From a virus: DNA of 37,710 nucleotides. The position numbers and the translations under genes were made by a program. Shown here piece after piece: positions 19,479 through 28,718 of this stretch (its first letter is position 1; each line of letters opens with the position of its first letter). Under the pieces are notes generated by a model that was not told the DNA's origin, searched no databases, and was given only the letters and a program-made list of their open reading frames with translations. Location of the stretch: IMG/VR virus record IMGVR_UViG_3300033153_004061, positions 1 to 37,710 of that record. One strand, written 5' to 3'.

Positions 19479-20202
19479 GTAAAAAGTCGGTTACATTTTG
19501 AGATTCTGATCCGTCATTATATCCAGCGTAGTAAGGCTTCTGTACTCTATCACTCATAACTTTCGTTGTATTTATCTTCATGCTTTCATATATCTGCACA
19601 GCATTTATATATTCTTGTTGTTGTTGTTGATCTTGGAACATATAAGCGACAAGACCTTGAAGAAGCGTTTCATGCTGATCAAATGGTATAACCATGTCAG
19701 CTTCAGAAGTAGAAATACTATAGTCTGATATACTTTTAATACCTTCTATCTTAATACCATTAGTTACAGTAGTCTCTGGTGCTGGAGCAATAAATATACT
19801 ATTCTCTGCAACATAAAATATTGGATTCTCTTTGCTTTGATTGTTCACATAATAATTCCATTCATGCGGAAGAGACTCTGGAGATATTTCTTTGGCTGGT
19901 ATATATATCAATGCACCATTTCCATCGTAAGTTTCTCCGTCGTAGTTGATAGCTATTGCGTTAATAGTTTTTGTACCAACTGTTGAGCTACTCATGATTG
20001 GTTGTGTGTATTCGCTTTGTTCTGCGACTGTATCTGCTTTCCATTTATCCCAATTCCTATTCTCCCCTACAGCAGTAACTATAGCAGACCATAGATCATT
20101 CTTTCTGAGATTCAGATAGATTAAAGCTTGATCATCAGATATTTGAGAAGATGTTGTACGAGACAATGTTCTTCCTGTGGTTAATAAAGTAGCTGGTGTC
20201 AT
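19465..20202 (-). CDS. Head-tail (neck) adaptor-like protein
   Basis: A 245-residue protein without UGA. It starts MTPATLLTTGRTLSRTTSSQ and has the size and position (right after the capsid gene) of podovirus neck/adaptor proteins. Helical segments at both ends surround a strand-rich middle (NAIAINYDGETYDGNGALIYI, shortened here). A DQQQQQEY run lies near 195. The start is fixed by an upstream in-frame TAA. Function is inferred from synteny. Confidence 0.55.
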   Translation of the reverse strand: MTPATLLTTGRTLSRTTSSQISDDQALIYLNLRKNDLWSAIVTAVGENRNWDKWKADTVAEQSEYTQPIMSSSTVGTKTINAIAINYDGETYDGNGALIYIPAKEISPESLPHEWNYYVNNQSKENPIFYVAENSIFIAPAPETTVTNGIKIEGIKSISDYSISTSEADMVIPFDQHETLLQGLVAYMFQDQQQQQEYINAVQIYESMKINTTKVMSDRVQKPYYAGYNDGSESQNVTDFLHGSN

Positions 20203-20273
20203 ATTTTATTGAGTTAAATAATATAAACAGAGAACTCCATCGTGAGATGAAGTGCTCTAGCATATTACTTGGT

Positions 20274-21446
20274 TTAAGCTTCAGCAGCTTGAGCAGCAAT
20301 AGCGATGTCTGCCATACGTTCAGCACCTTCAGAGAAAGTTTTGATACCATAGCGAGACCATGTAAGGTAACGTTTAGTCAATTGACCAGGAACTTGTTGT
20401 TCTTCTGTGTTAACAGTTGAACGAAGAACCATATGAATTGCACCTTTTTCCATAGCGATATTATGAATTGTAACAACTCCGAACTTATCTGAAGCATCAT
20501 CAAGGTCAGATGATACAACACGGTAACCACGTTTTGAAGTAAGAGCAATAGAAGTTGTGTTATCTACAGCTGTTAGTCCTGAAAGTTTAGCACGATCTTT
20601 AGCAGATACTTCAATATAAGTAGATGAACCAGGAGTTCCTTCACCATTGATAGCAAGAACTAGGTTGTCTACAGAAGCAGCAGCAGAACCAGCGATATCT
20701 ACATCACCAGCAGCAGCTGGAGAAGCAACAAATGTAAATACTACACCATTGATTGTTACTGTATCATTTGCAGTTGGGTTAGTTGCAACAGCAAGGTCTA
20801 CAGTAGCAGTAAGATTACGAGCTACATAAAGCTGCATTCCTTGGAATTCACCTTTGTATCCACGTTTGTAAGACTCATCTGAAACATTAAATGTGTTTCC
20901 GATAGCACCTTGACCAATCATATTGAACTGATAAGGATCTACTACAAGAGCAATGTTTGAATCATCTACACCTTCGTTTGAAAGCTCAGCGAACGCTTGT
21001 CCATAAGTTGATACTACATTAGATGTAGAAAGAACAACAGAAGAAGCAAAAGGAACAATATCAGCGTTTGAATATTCGTTAAAGAAGTTTCCTTCAATAT
21101 CTTGACGAATACGGAATGCAGATTTCTCAGCATCTTGTGCAGCGATATCATAAGCAGACTCAGGTTTGTCTTCAGAGTAATCCATTACGAATGAAATGAT
21201 TGGAGTCTTGTTAATTACAAGCTGTTCATTTGTGTAAGTAATATCTTGATCTGTAGCGTTGTTATACTTAGTGTAATCAGATACATTAAGGTATGTAGGA
21301 CGTTGATAGTTAAGAGTGTTACCATTTGGCATGTCCGCAGTAAGCGTCATGTTAGCAAGCTCCATTGCGATTAGTTTTTCTTCTAGAAGTGCTTGTGTTT
21401 TTTTAGCATACTTCTGGTGCTTTACAGCCGAAATTGAATTAGCCAT
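20274..21446 (-). CDS. Major capsid protein, P22-like with inserted domain
   Basis: A 390-residue protein that fits an HK97-fold coat protein of the P22 type. It starts MANSISAVKHQKYAKKTQAL. The P-domain region has NTLNYQRPTYLNVSDYTKY and ALVVDPYQFNMIGQGAIGN. An inserted beta domain (about residues 215-320) carries TINGVVFTFVASPAAAGDV and LVLAINGEGTPGSSTYIEVS. It ends MADIAIAAQAAEA. No Gly is encoded by UGA, in sharp contrast to many neighbours, possibly because it is the most expressed gene. It follows the scaffold and portal genes in the classic order. Confidence 0.85.
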   Translation of the reverse strand: MANSISAVKHQKYAKKTQALLEEKLIAMELANMTLTADMPNGNTLNYQRPTYLNVSDYTKYNNATDQDITYTNEQLVINKTPIISFVMDYSEDKPESAYDIAAQDAEKSAFRIRQDIEGNFFNEYSNADIVPFASSVVLSTSNVVSTYGQAFAELSNEGVDDSNIALVVDPYQFNMIGQGAIGNTFNVSDESYKRGYKGEFQGMQLYVARNLTATVDLAVATNPTANDTVTINGVVFTFVASPAAAGDVDIAGSAAASVDNLVLAINGEGTPGSSTYIEVSAKDRAKLSGLTAVDNTTSIALTSKRGYRVVSSDLDDASDKFGVVTIHNIAMEKGAIHMVLRSTVNTEEQQVPGQLTKRYLTWSRYGIKTFSEGAERMADIAIAAQAAEA

Positions 21447-21488
21447 TTTAATATAAGTTTATAATAATGAGTTATTATAATCTGCATA

Positions 21489-22082
21489 TTACCCAAAAGG
21501 ACTACGTTTTTTCTGTGCTCTATCCCATTGCAAATAAAGATGATTTGGGAGTTGAACAGCTTCTTCCTCAGTTAGATCAGAGACTCTTTTTTTCTTCTTG
21601 AGACCTTCTGACTTTAGTGAGAAATCGTTTTTAGTATCCGATTGTGGGTTTTCTGCTTTAGCAAAAGTAAAAGCTTTGTTAACGTCGTCAATTGCGTAAG
21701 TTTCCATAACTTTCAGTATCTCACTTTTATACTCTTTAGCATCAGGGTTGTCTAGAACGAATTCCATAACCTCTAGCTTAGTATTAGTATCAACTGATTT
21801 ATTATCCTTAGGCTTTACGTCTTCAGAGTTATCATCAGAGCTTGAAGCCTCTAGTTCTTGGATACGCCTGGCTTGATCCTTATTCTTTTGAAGAAGTTTC
21901 TTCCAGTTTGACTTAGCTTTTCCTTTTTCTGAGGATTGATTATCATCCTCTTCCGAATCTTTAGTCTCAAGGACAGAGTCATCTGTAGACTCACCTGAAT
22001 CATCAAGATCTACATCAACTGTTGTATCATCTACAATAATTTCTGTACCATCTTCAAGTTCAAAGTTTTGTGTTTCTGACAT
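21489..22082 (-). CDS. Scaffolding protein
   Basis: A 197-residue protein directly upstream of the capsid gene. It is strongly acidic in its first 65 residues (LEDGTEIIVDDTTVDVDLDD), has a coiled-coil-like stretch (KKLLQKNKDQARRIQELEAS) and a basic C-terminal third (SEGLKKKKRVSDL) suitable for binding coat protein. No UGA codons. Composition and position both match phage scaffolding proteins. Confidence 0.8.
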   Translation of the reverse strand: MSETQNFELEDGTEIIVDDTTVDVDLDDSGESTDDSVLETKDSEEDDNQSSEKGKAKSNWKKLLQKNKDQARRIQELEASSSDDNSEDVKPKDNKSVDTNTKLEVMEFVLDNPDAKEYKSEILKVMETYAIDDVNKAFTFAKAENPQSDTKNDFSLKSEGLKKKKRVSDLTEEEAVQLPNHLYLQWDRAQKKRSPFG

Positions 22083-22172
22083 AAAATGTGCAGTAATAAT
22101 ATAAAAGGCGTAAAGCCATTAGGATAAAATCCTAATTTATACCCACAATCTCTTGTGGATACAATCAAGAGT
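22083..22172 (-). promoter_or_regulatory. Intergenic triple hairpin
   Basis: Ninety bp between the 175-residue gene and the scaffold gene. In the RNA there are three consecutive hairpins: CCACAA/UUGUGG (22158-22143), UUAGGAU/AUCCUAA (22135-22119) and GGC/GCC (22117-22107) followed by UUUUAUAUU. This could partly terminate transcription or process/stabilise the scaffold-capsid mRNA. Confidence 0.5.
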
Positions 22173-22700
22173 CTATTCTTCAAAAGCATCTTCTTCATCA
22201 GTTGGTGTTTCTTGTTTTGGTTCAAGATGTGCAATAAGTGTATCTACTAGATCTGATAGTTCAGTACACATTGATTTCTCAACACGTTTCATATCAAGTT
22301 TAGTGAACACTGGTGTATCATGAGACATTCCCATTGGATCAAGAACAGCAGAAGCAATATATTTTTTTCTGTCGTCTTTCATTGCTTCAATGTTTTCATA
22401 AGCAATTTCAGATCCTATTGATCCTTTCTTAATCAACTTAAGAACTCCTTCGTTGAACTTAACGAATGCAACATGACGTTGCTGTGTTGATAGTTCAATC
22501 TTTGGCTTATAAGTTGAATCACTAGCTTTAGAGTATACTTCTTTTTCAAGATCAATAGCCTTCTCAATGTATTTTTCTTGGATTTTAATCCATTCTTTAC
22601 TCATAAGGTATTTACGCAACTCTCTTAGCTTAGTGGTTTTATCAAAGTCATTAGCAATTACTTCTTCTACCATTACTGCATCTTGAATTGTTTCTGTCAT
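22173..22700 (-). CDS. Unknown protein between portal and scaffold
   Basis: A 175-residue mostly helical protein without UGA, starting MTETIQDAVMVEEVIANDFD. It contains STQQRHVAFVKFNEGVLKL and an acidic C-terminus (PTDEEDAFEE). It is bounded by the portal stop 4 bp upstream and the triple hairpin downstream. No family was recognised; position suggests a head-assembly role. Confidence 0.65.
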   Translation of the reverse strand: MTETIQDAVMVEEVIANDFDKTTKLRELRKYLMSKEWIKIQEKYIEKAIDLEKEVYSKASDSTYKPKIELSTQQRHVAFVKFNEGVLKLIKKGSIGSEIAYENIEAMKDDRKKYIASAVLDPMGMSHDTPVFTKLDMKRVEKSMCTELSDLVDTLIAHLEPKQETPTDEEDAFEE

Positions 22701-22704
22701 AGTT

Positions 22705-24636
22705 CTATAAGTTAGGTGTTATTACATTTGTTACATCTGATCTGCTCTGTTGAGCTGAATCAGAGGATGTCTGTGCAAGAGCTGAAGACAACATTGCATT
22801 CTTAGCTGTGCCTTGAGTACCTCCTCCTTCTACAGGAGCCTCAGGGTTAAGTCCTTTGTTAATAGCAGCTTGTACATGAGCCATTCTATGAGCGATAGAT
22901 TGAGGACTGTTTCCTGACCCTTTATGAACAATAAGGTGAGTCATATCATCATCAGAAGGATCAATACCAACGAATATATTATTAAGCATATCATTGTTCT
23001 CCTGTACAGCTATCATCTCTTGTGGTGTCATTGGCACTTCAATATCTACATGTTCTTCTGGCACTCCATTAGCAAGCAATACTCGTCTAGCAGTAAAGTT
23101 CTGAGATGCTTGTGGACGCTCAAATGATTGCAGTAGTCCAAGAGAAGCGTTATAAGCAACTTGCTGTTTACGTCTTTCTTGTTCTATTTGTGAAGTGCTC
23201 TGTACAGTGATCTTAATAGTGTCTTCTTGTAAGAACTGTTTCTTAGTCAATTGCACTGGTACTATTTTAGCACCTAATGTAATATTTACAAGTTTTTTAT
23301 CTCCCTCTTGGAAATTCTCCATATAACCACGGAACCAAGACTTAACAAGATCTTTCTCTCCCCATGACTGAATACGTCCATAATACTGAAGAAGAATGTC
23401 TGTATTACCTTGAATCAATTGGTTAGTACCAAGGGTTTCTCTACGGTCAGGTTCTGATCCTTGAATCACTTTACCAATACCTGTAGACATCTCAACTGTT
23501 TTCTCTACTGATTGCTCCACCAAGAAAGAATTATCAGCCCTGAAGTCCTTTTGCATTGGAGTAATAGAGTTGTTGATGTTCTCTCCATCTAGTGGATTAA
23601 CACCAATCATCTTATTAAACCCAAAGTCTAGATCAGATCTGTTCTTTATTAACTTTGTATTGTATAGGTACATTGGATATAGCTCAGCTTTTGACTTATT
23701 AAGTCGTAAGTTAGCCATCACTGATTGTACTTTCTGAGGATCTCTTGTAAGATCAGGCACTCTTGTAAGTCCAAACGGTGCATTTCGTCCTGGTACAAAG
23801 TTTGTAATAGTAATCGGAAAAGGTATAAGGTTCTTGTCTTTCTTTTCTTCCTTTGTAACAGCTGGAATTAGTTTAGCTTTAATGATACGAGTTCTATCTT
23901 CAGCAGTAACTATCAAACACTTGTGTCCGTTAAAGGTACCCATGTGATAGTAGATCTCTGACTGAGGATTGTAGATTGCATCACTCTCTGTTGTACTAAG
24001 ATTAGCTGAGATATGACTATCTTCTCTTGCTTCATCAGCTAGACCATCATAGTCTTTCATGAAGATGCCTTCGTAATCAAAGAACTGTGAGTCTGTGATA
24101 TTGCTTTCATATACAAGCCTTTCAAAACCAGTATAAGAGAATTCATTTCTACCATAGTCTCCTGTAGGATCTGGAATCCATGTTCTAGGATCTACTGTTT
24201 CAAAGATATTCTTTTTCTCAACACCATCCCATCCTGACCTTGCTGTAATAGCCGCCCCGTAAAAGAAGGCATCCCATCTACTGTAGTATTTTGTTACAGC
24301 CATTTCTTCTGACTCAAAATCTTCTTTCAATGCCGCATTAAGATTATCTACAACATCATCAACACCAAGTCTTGTTGCTTGGAACTTAGCTTGAGGTTTG
24401 TCTATGTACGTTCTTGCCATCAATGCTGACATAACATTATACATTGTAGTGTCTCCAATCTTATCTTTTTTAGCCTTCTCATTCTGGTACAAGCGAAGAT
24501 CTTCTTTGAACTGATCACGGTATTTTTCTACGAAAGACTTACCTCTGTCGTACTCATCACGAATCTGAGCAAGGATATCTCACTCGCTGAGCTGAGTAGC
24601 GGCTAAAAGCTCTTTATAATCAAGGATTGGATTCAT
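22705..24636 (-). CDS. Portal protein
   Basis: A 643-residue protein. The true start is ATG 24636 (MNPILDYKELLAATQLSEGD), reached through one UGA-Gly at residue 19. Portal-type features are VEKYRDQFKEDLRLYQNEKA, WDAFFYGAAITARSGWDGVE and VDPRTWIPDP near residues 110-150, and the helical C-terminal half with SGIGKVIQGSEPDRRETLGT. This pattern is typical of podovirus portals of 600-750 residues. It forms the dodecameric DNA channel and terminase docking site. It follows the promoter at 24666-24694. Confidence 0.8.
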
Positions 24637-24665
24637 ATATTAAAATGTTTATTATTATTTACTCT

Positions 24666-24694
24666 ATTATACCAAATACTGATAAATAAAACAA
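24666..24694 (-). promoter_or_regulatory. Promoter for the portal-capsid genes
   Basis: Minus strand TTGTTT - 17 bp - TATAAT with an extended -10 (TTGG before TATAAT), about 30 bp upstream of the portal start. The TTGGTATAAT core is the same as at 8081-8108. Confidence 0.6.
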
Positions 24695-24733
24695 TATCCT
24701 ATAAAATATTCTCTGTTTACTATAAACTGTAAA

Positions 24734-24985
24734 CTATAAACTATTGTATTCGTTTATAATATAATGTCATAGATCAGTAACACTTTTGTTATGAATATCT
24801 TTTTCTGCAATAAATAGTTTCTTATCTAATCATTTATTATTTACTGTTTCAATATCAAAATGTATAACACATCAATCTTCTTCTTCTTGAGTAAGAGCAT
24901 GTATATTTTCAATAGATAACTTCTTTGCTGCAAAATAATACGACTCTCTTAATTTATTAATATCTCCAATGTTTAATTTTTTCAT
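24734..24985 (-). CDS. Small protein after the terminase
   Basis: An 83-residue protein, MKKLNIGDINKLRESYYFAA onward, with UGA-Gly in EEEDGCVIHF, NNKGLDKK and TDLGHYII. It ends TAG within AT-rich repeats (CTATAAACTGTAAACTATAAACTA region). It lies 15 bp after the TerL stop. Function unknown. Confidence 0.6.
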
Positions 24986-25000
24986 AGTTTTAATAGTTAA

Positions 25001-26443
25001 TTAGTAAGCATCATCAGGGTCTGCTATCTCAATCTCAAATGAATCCTCTTCACTGCTATATGTAGTATAAGCGCCATCTTCTGGCTCATTGTGATACACA
25101 GCATTCTCTGGATATTCTCTCTTATCTATTAGTTCAAAGTACATTCTCATCATCAATGCATCAGAGTAATCTGGAGATCTTCCAAGTCTTTCCTTGATCT
25201 TCTCTTTGCTTATTATCTTCTTCTTAGCATCTTTGTCTATATCTACCTCACAAACAATATCTAGTTCTTCTATGATCTTTTGTTTAATACCTTCATCATC
25301 TGTATTGATTCTTATGACTCACTCCTCTATAGGTTTTGCTAATTCAAAGTAACACTGAGTCTTAAGGTTAACAAAGTTACGTTTCATATAATCATGCACC
25401 TTACTCTCATAAGGATTGATAGGTGAAGAGTTATTCAAGAACCCTTTACATTTAAGGATATCAACAACACCTCAACCAACACCATCTTCATCAACAATAG
25501 TGTGACTCATTGTGACTCAGTATCTATAAGCAATCTTTCTTATTCTGTCTGCGAGCTCATCTACTCAACACTTATCTATAGATATAATCTCTTTCACTTC
25601 CCATCAATCCCACACTTGAATAACCGCAAGATCTTTCCCATTCCTTGCTGCATCACAAGATATATATTTTGTTCCGTTGTATGCTTGGTTTGTAAACATA
25701 TCGGTCAAAGAATCATACTTGTACAGCTTACCTGGAGTGTCATCATACTCAAAGTTACCATTTAATAAACGCTCTACAGTTACTTTATCAGCGGTCTTTA
25801 GCTGTTCTATATAGTGCTTACTAATAAACGGGTTATCGGTCACAAGTGATGGGACAAACACTCTTCTTTCTGGTAGTGTTCATCTTCTATATGGCTGATA
25901 GAATTCTGTATATATCCAATTCTTAGCAGGATTACAAGTATACAAAGCCTTTGGAGTAGTTGACCATCCTTCACCTTCTAATAAAGAGAAACGCCCTTTG
26001 AGTATATTCACTGCCTTAACGTCTATTTCCTGAGCTTCATCTATAAACACTCATGTAATACCATAAGAACCAAGGCGATCATAGTTAGGGTCAGAAGGCA
26101 TATGAGATAGATCAATAAGGAAGACTCTACTTCCATTCTTAAATGTTATAGTTGATTCCTGTGCGTTATAGTTGAATTGTTCTTCTATGCCAAAAGACTT
26201 TGCCACCTCAAAGAAGGTTAACAAAGTTGTTTGTCTTAAACGTTTAAGTTCATTGCGTCAGATAATCCATGCACTTCCTTGTTTAGAAAGACACTGGATA
26301 ATAATCCATGCACAACCAAAGTAACTCTTGCCTCAACGAGCTCCTCCACCATAAAGAACCTCTGTTGTTGTAGAATCATTAAGTTTTTCTAATGCTTCGT
26401 ATTGTCGTCATGTAGGTTTAAATTGTATCTTTATTTTCTGCAT
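25001..26443 (-). CDS. terL: Terminase large subunit
   Basis: A 480-residue packaging motor. Walker A is YGGGARGGKS (residues 31-40), with the Gly at 37 encoded by UGA. Walker B is VFIDEAQEI (132-140). The C-terminal nuclease has CDAARNGKD (Asp264), IVDEDGVGGGVVD (316-328, UGA at 324) and RSPDYSDALMM. UGA occurs at least ten times; under the standard code only an 85-residue fragment remains. It sits two genes away from the probable TerS and next to the portal, as in other tailed phages. Start ATG 26443 (MQKIKIQFKPTG); the preceding stop lies four bases upstream. Confidence 0.95.
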
Positions 26444-26446
26444 GAA

Positions 26447-26992
26447 TTATAGTTGGTCTTTTGTATAAAGTTTAGATTTTGTTGATTTCCTTTTGTCGTA
26501 ATCATATTCTTCTGAATGCTCCCATTCTTTATGTGTAGTATCAAAATCAAATTTATGTCATACCTCTTCTAAAATACAATCAAGCTCATCTATTTCATCT
26601 GGGAATAAAACAAACCTATATCATATTCAATTATGTAGCGTACTTGAATCATAATAATTACTTATATATACAGCTACTGGTTTTCAATCATCATCTTTAT
26701 ATATACACTGTAGCATATCATTCTGCTGCATCATAGTGTGCTTTGGTATTACAACATTATCAAGTCAGCAGTCTTTAAGATACAACTCTTCACTGTTTGT
26801 AATGACTTTAAACTGACAATATTCAGAGCATCATTTGGCAAGTCTAAAAGACCTTCTGTATATTTCTCTATCTGTCAGGTCTACATCTTTTCTTTTCTTA
26901 TAATAATCTAACTTAAAGAACTCTCGTGACAATCAAATATTTCATCATATTGTTGTTAGCGGTTCATTGCTATTCATATCTATATTGAGCAT
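26447..26992 (-). CDS. Unknown protein with glycine encoded only by UGA
   Basis: A 181-residue protein, MLNIDMNSNEPLTTIGGNIG onward. All nine glycines I count are UGA and none is GGN, the extreme of UGA usage in this genome. It has three cysteines near CSEYCQF and a Lys-rich C-terminus. It starts behind an AACCTTTC leader and is followed directly by TerL. No family was recognised. Confidence 0.7.
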
Positions 26993-27080
26993 GGTTGTGA
27001 AAGGTTATTAATAGTTTCATTATCGTACTGGAGTAGGTGTGCCTTTTAGGCTTCTGTAAGCTATTCTTATTTTTACTATA
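26993..27080 (-). other. Short gap with hairpin and AACCTTTC leader
   Basis: Contains GCC-UAAAA-GGC in the minus-strand RNA and the leader TAACCTTTCACAACC directly before ATG 26992. The same 18-base leader-plus-start occurs before ATG 36488. Confidence 0.45.
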
Positions 27081-27155
27081 TTACATAAATAAGAACCAAA
27101 GTATCACTAGAACTATCACTATTGTGAACAATTCATCATTACTGTCTTCATACAT
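27081..27155 (-). CDS. 24-residue single-TM microprotein
   Basis: MYEDSNDELFTIVIVLVILW followed by FLFM: an acidic head and one hydrophobic helix. It lies 4 bp after the next small gene and has an ATG and TAA. Length is near the limit for calling a gene, but the clear membrane helix and tight packing support it. Confidence 0.45.
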   Translation of the reverse strand: MYEDSNDELFTIVIVLVILWFLFM

Positions 27156-27159
27156 AGCT

Positions 27160-27261
27160 TTATTTTTTAATTAGTTTCCATCTTCTAAGTATCTTATCCT
27201 TTGTTATATTCAAGAAAGAAAGATCTATATTGAACCTAGGTTTAAACAGTATAAGTCTCAT
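27160..27261 (-). CDS. 33-residue basic small protein
   Basis: MRLILFKPRFNIDLSFLNIT then a Lys/Arg-rich end (KILRRWKLIKK). It begins 4 bp after the TerS stop and ends 4 bp before the TM microprotein. No UGA. Unrecognised. Confidence 0.45.
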   Translation of the reverse strand: MRLILFKPRFNIDLSFLNITKDKILRRWKLIKK

Positions 27262-27265
27262 GCTA

Positions 27266-27652
27266 TTAGGGTTTAATAATTTCAATAGAAGCATTGATTA
27301 CTCCAACGTTCTCTGTAACTCCTCCACCAAGCAATTGGTTCTGTTTAAAGGCTGTCTCTACAATAGAATCAAACTGTTTATTATCACTCCAAGAGTTAAT
27401 AGGTCTGCTTTTAGCGTCTGCGAGTATTCTTTCTCTTCCCATAATAATTAGTTCAGTATTAAGGTCAACTAATTTTTTGACCGTGTCTAAACTGTCTATA
27501 CTCTCAATCTCTTCTTTTATGATGTTATTAGCAGTATCTTTCTTTACTCCTGTTTCTTTCTCTAGGTCTCTTAGGCTTATATCTGGGTTAGCAATCTTAT
27601 TATTGATTACTGCCGCTATTTTCTCTGGGTTTGTTTTTTTACCTTTAGCCAT
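27266..27652 (-). CDS. terS: Terminase small subunit (probable)
   Basis: A 128-residue protein without UGA. The N-terminus has a helix-turn-helix pattern: ISLRDLEKETGVKKDTANNI. It continues with a helical region (LVDLNTELIIMGRERILADA) and a C-terminal strand-like end. DNA-binding N-terminus, oligomerising middle and position near TerL fit a small terminase. No family search could be made. Confidence 0.7.
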   Translation of the reverse strand: MAKGKKTNPEKIAAVINNKIANPDISLRDLEKETGVKKDTANNIIKEEIESIDSLDTVKKLVDLNTELIIMGRERILADAKSRPINSWSDNKQFDSIVETAFKQNQLLGGGVTENVGVINASIEIIKP

Positions 27653-27657
27653 TCTAT

Positions 27658-28014
27658 TTAGAGTTTATTTATAAGTTCATTAGCTTCTTCCTCAAACAAC
27701 ATTGTATATCAGTTTTGTAATACAAATTTCTGATCTTTCCTAGCTATTAATGAAGATACAAATTCTCATTCTTTATTAAGTATACATACGTGACAATCTA
27801 TTTCTGTATCATAAAGTTGTCATTCAATATCATATTCTTCTCCTGCTTCGTCTTCTAGGTAGTTATCATCTCCAAGTACTTCTTCAATATCTTCTACATC
27901 TTGTTGTAGTTCTTCTTTAAATAATTCCAATAGGTTAGTGAGACTACCCAGTTGAGTATTAGTAAGTCCTTCCTCAATCATATCTGATAGATAATCTGTT
28001 GCTTGTTTTTTCAT
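27658..28014 (-). CDS. Unknown acidic 118-residue protein
   Basis: MKKQATDYLSDMIEEGLTNT, then a very acidic middle (LLELFKEELQQDVEDIEEVL), then, after a UGA-Gly, a beta-prone C-terminal half ending FEEEANELINKL. Two UGA codons besides the first extend it well past the standard-code end at residue 64. Behind an AACCTTTC leader. Unrecognised. Confidence 0.65.
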
Positions 28015-28035
28015 AGTGGAAAGGTTTTAATTATA

Positions 28036-28188
28036 TTATTTTGACTGAAAGAATTCTTTCATAAAGTCAGGCACATCAATTGATTTATCGTTCTCTTTGT
28101 ATTTCTTCTCACACAAAGAGCAGCAAAACTCTTTGCCTATATTTATCAGAAACTGTGGTATTTGTTTATTGCATTGTTTACACCTCAT
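28036..28188 (-). CDS. Zinc-ribbon microprotein
   Basis: A 50-residue protein: MRCKQCNKQIP (CxxC) and FCCSLCEKKY (CxxC), the two knuckles of a small zinc ribbon, then an acidic/aromatic tail (VPDFMKEFFQSK). Behind an AACCTTTC-type leader. Similar small ribbons occur at 32193-32501 and 33347-33568. Confidence 0.65.
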   Translation of the reverse strand: MRCKQCNKQIPQFLINIGKEFCCSLCEKKYKENDKSIDVPDFMKEFFQSK

Positions 28189-28210
28189 GGCTGGAAAGGT
28201 TATTTATAAG

Positions 28211-28282
28211 TTACATGTACGCATCATCTTCCACTGGATCAACTTCTGGTTCATCATTGGTTAGAACAATTACTTCTTCCAT
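28211..28282 (-). CDS. 23-residue acidic leader-position peptide
   Basis: MEEVIVLTNDEPEVDPVEDD then AYM. It is the first frame behind promoter D (28315-28343). It is too short to classify; it may be a true small protein or a leader peptide. Confidence 0.4.
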   Translation of the reverse strand: MEEVIVLTNDEPEVDPVEDDAYM

Positions 28283-28314
28283 ATAAGTGTAGTGGTTAAT
28301 AAAATACTACATAT

Positions 28315-28343
28315 AGTATATACGGGTGGTATAAAAAAAGCAA
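28315..28343 (-). promoter_or_regulatory. Promoter D, start of the late operon
   Basis: Minus strand TTGCTT - 17 bp - TATACT. The spacer contains TATAC-CACCC-GTATA, related to the dyads of promoters A-C but with a 5-bp centre. Genes from here to about 24,700 follow without a clear terminator. Confidence 0.6.
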
Positions 28344-28689
28344 ACAAAAACCCTATGGATAGAGCCTAAGATAGTACACGCAAGGACTACCCTAGACACT
28401 ATTCACAGAGAGAGATGTGTAGTGTGTTTCTGAATTGCTTATGTAAAGAAAACTTTAAGTCCTGCTTTGTTCCCAACTCTGACGAGTAGAGCTTTTGTCA
28501 GGTTCTTCAACGGTAGGCGAACCCCGTCTATCATATATTGAATTACAGATTATTCCTGACAACAATGTGTCATAGCAAGGATAATATATAATCCTCTGTA
28601 ATAAATATAGATAATGTGTATTTGTTCTGTTGCATTAAACAAGCTATATTGTTGCAACGCCGAGAGCCTATCTCCCGTATAGTTGTGAT
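28344..28689 (-). ncRNA. Candidate large structured ncRNA
   Basis: About 345-380 nt without a convincing gene, expressed from the promoter at 28690-28718. Minus-strand helices in order: GAGA/UCUC; GUUGCAACAA pairing with UUGUuuaaUGCAAC; a junction closed by AUUACAG/CUGUAAU holding AGGAU/AUCCU and GACA/UGUC hairpins; an H-type pseudoknot with ACGG/CCGU and GGUUC/GAACC; CUGAC/GUCAG; ACACUACACA/UGUGaaUAGUGU; and CUAGGGUAGU/ACUAUCUUAG with two G-U pairs. It ends near CCAUAGGG-UUUUUG. The G-U pairs favour this strand. Function unknown. Confidence 0.6.
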
Positions 28690-28718
28690 ATTATATACAC
28701 TCTATTCAAATTTTGCAA
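28690..28718 (-). promoter_or_regulatory. Promoter of the large ncRNA
   Basis: Minus strand TTGCAA - 17 bp - TATAAT. The -35 lies within the last codons of ninG and the spacer covers its stop codon. Confidence 0.7.

Noticed and set aside
20135-20350. 71-residue minus-strand frame between capsid and neck genes
   Set aside because: It overlaps both genes in another frame and has no recognisable feature.
22031-22234. 67-residue minus-strand frame over the scaffold start
   Set aside because: It overlaps the end of the 175-residue gene and the start of the scaffold gene and crosses three hairpins; composition is not protein-like.
24734-26992. Broken terminase and neighbouring pseudogenes
   Set aside because: The apparent stops are all UGA; reading them as Gly restores full-length proteins with all motifs, without frameshifts.
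28480-28510. Hammerhead ribozyme (CUGACGA on the plus strand)
   Set aside because: The GAAA element and the three-stem arrangement are missing and no plus-strand transcription is indicated.
28344-28718. tRNA or tmRNA
   Set aside because: GGUUC and GAACC here pair with each other in a pseudoknot; no acceptor stem, T-loop consensus or CCA was found. No tRNA was recognised anywhere in the window.
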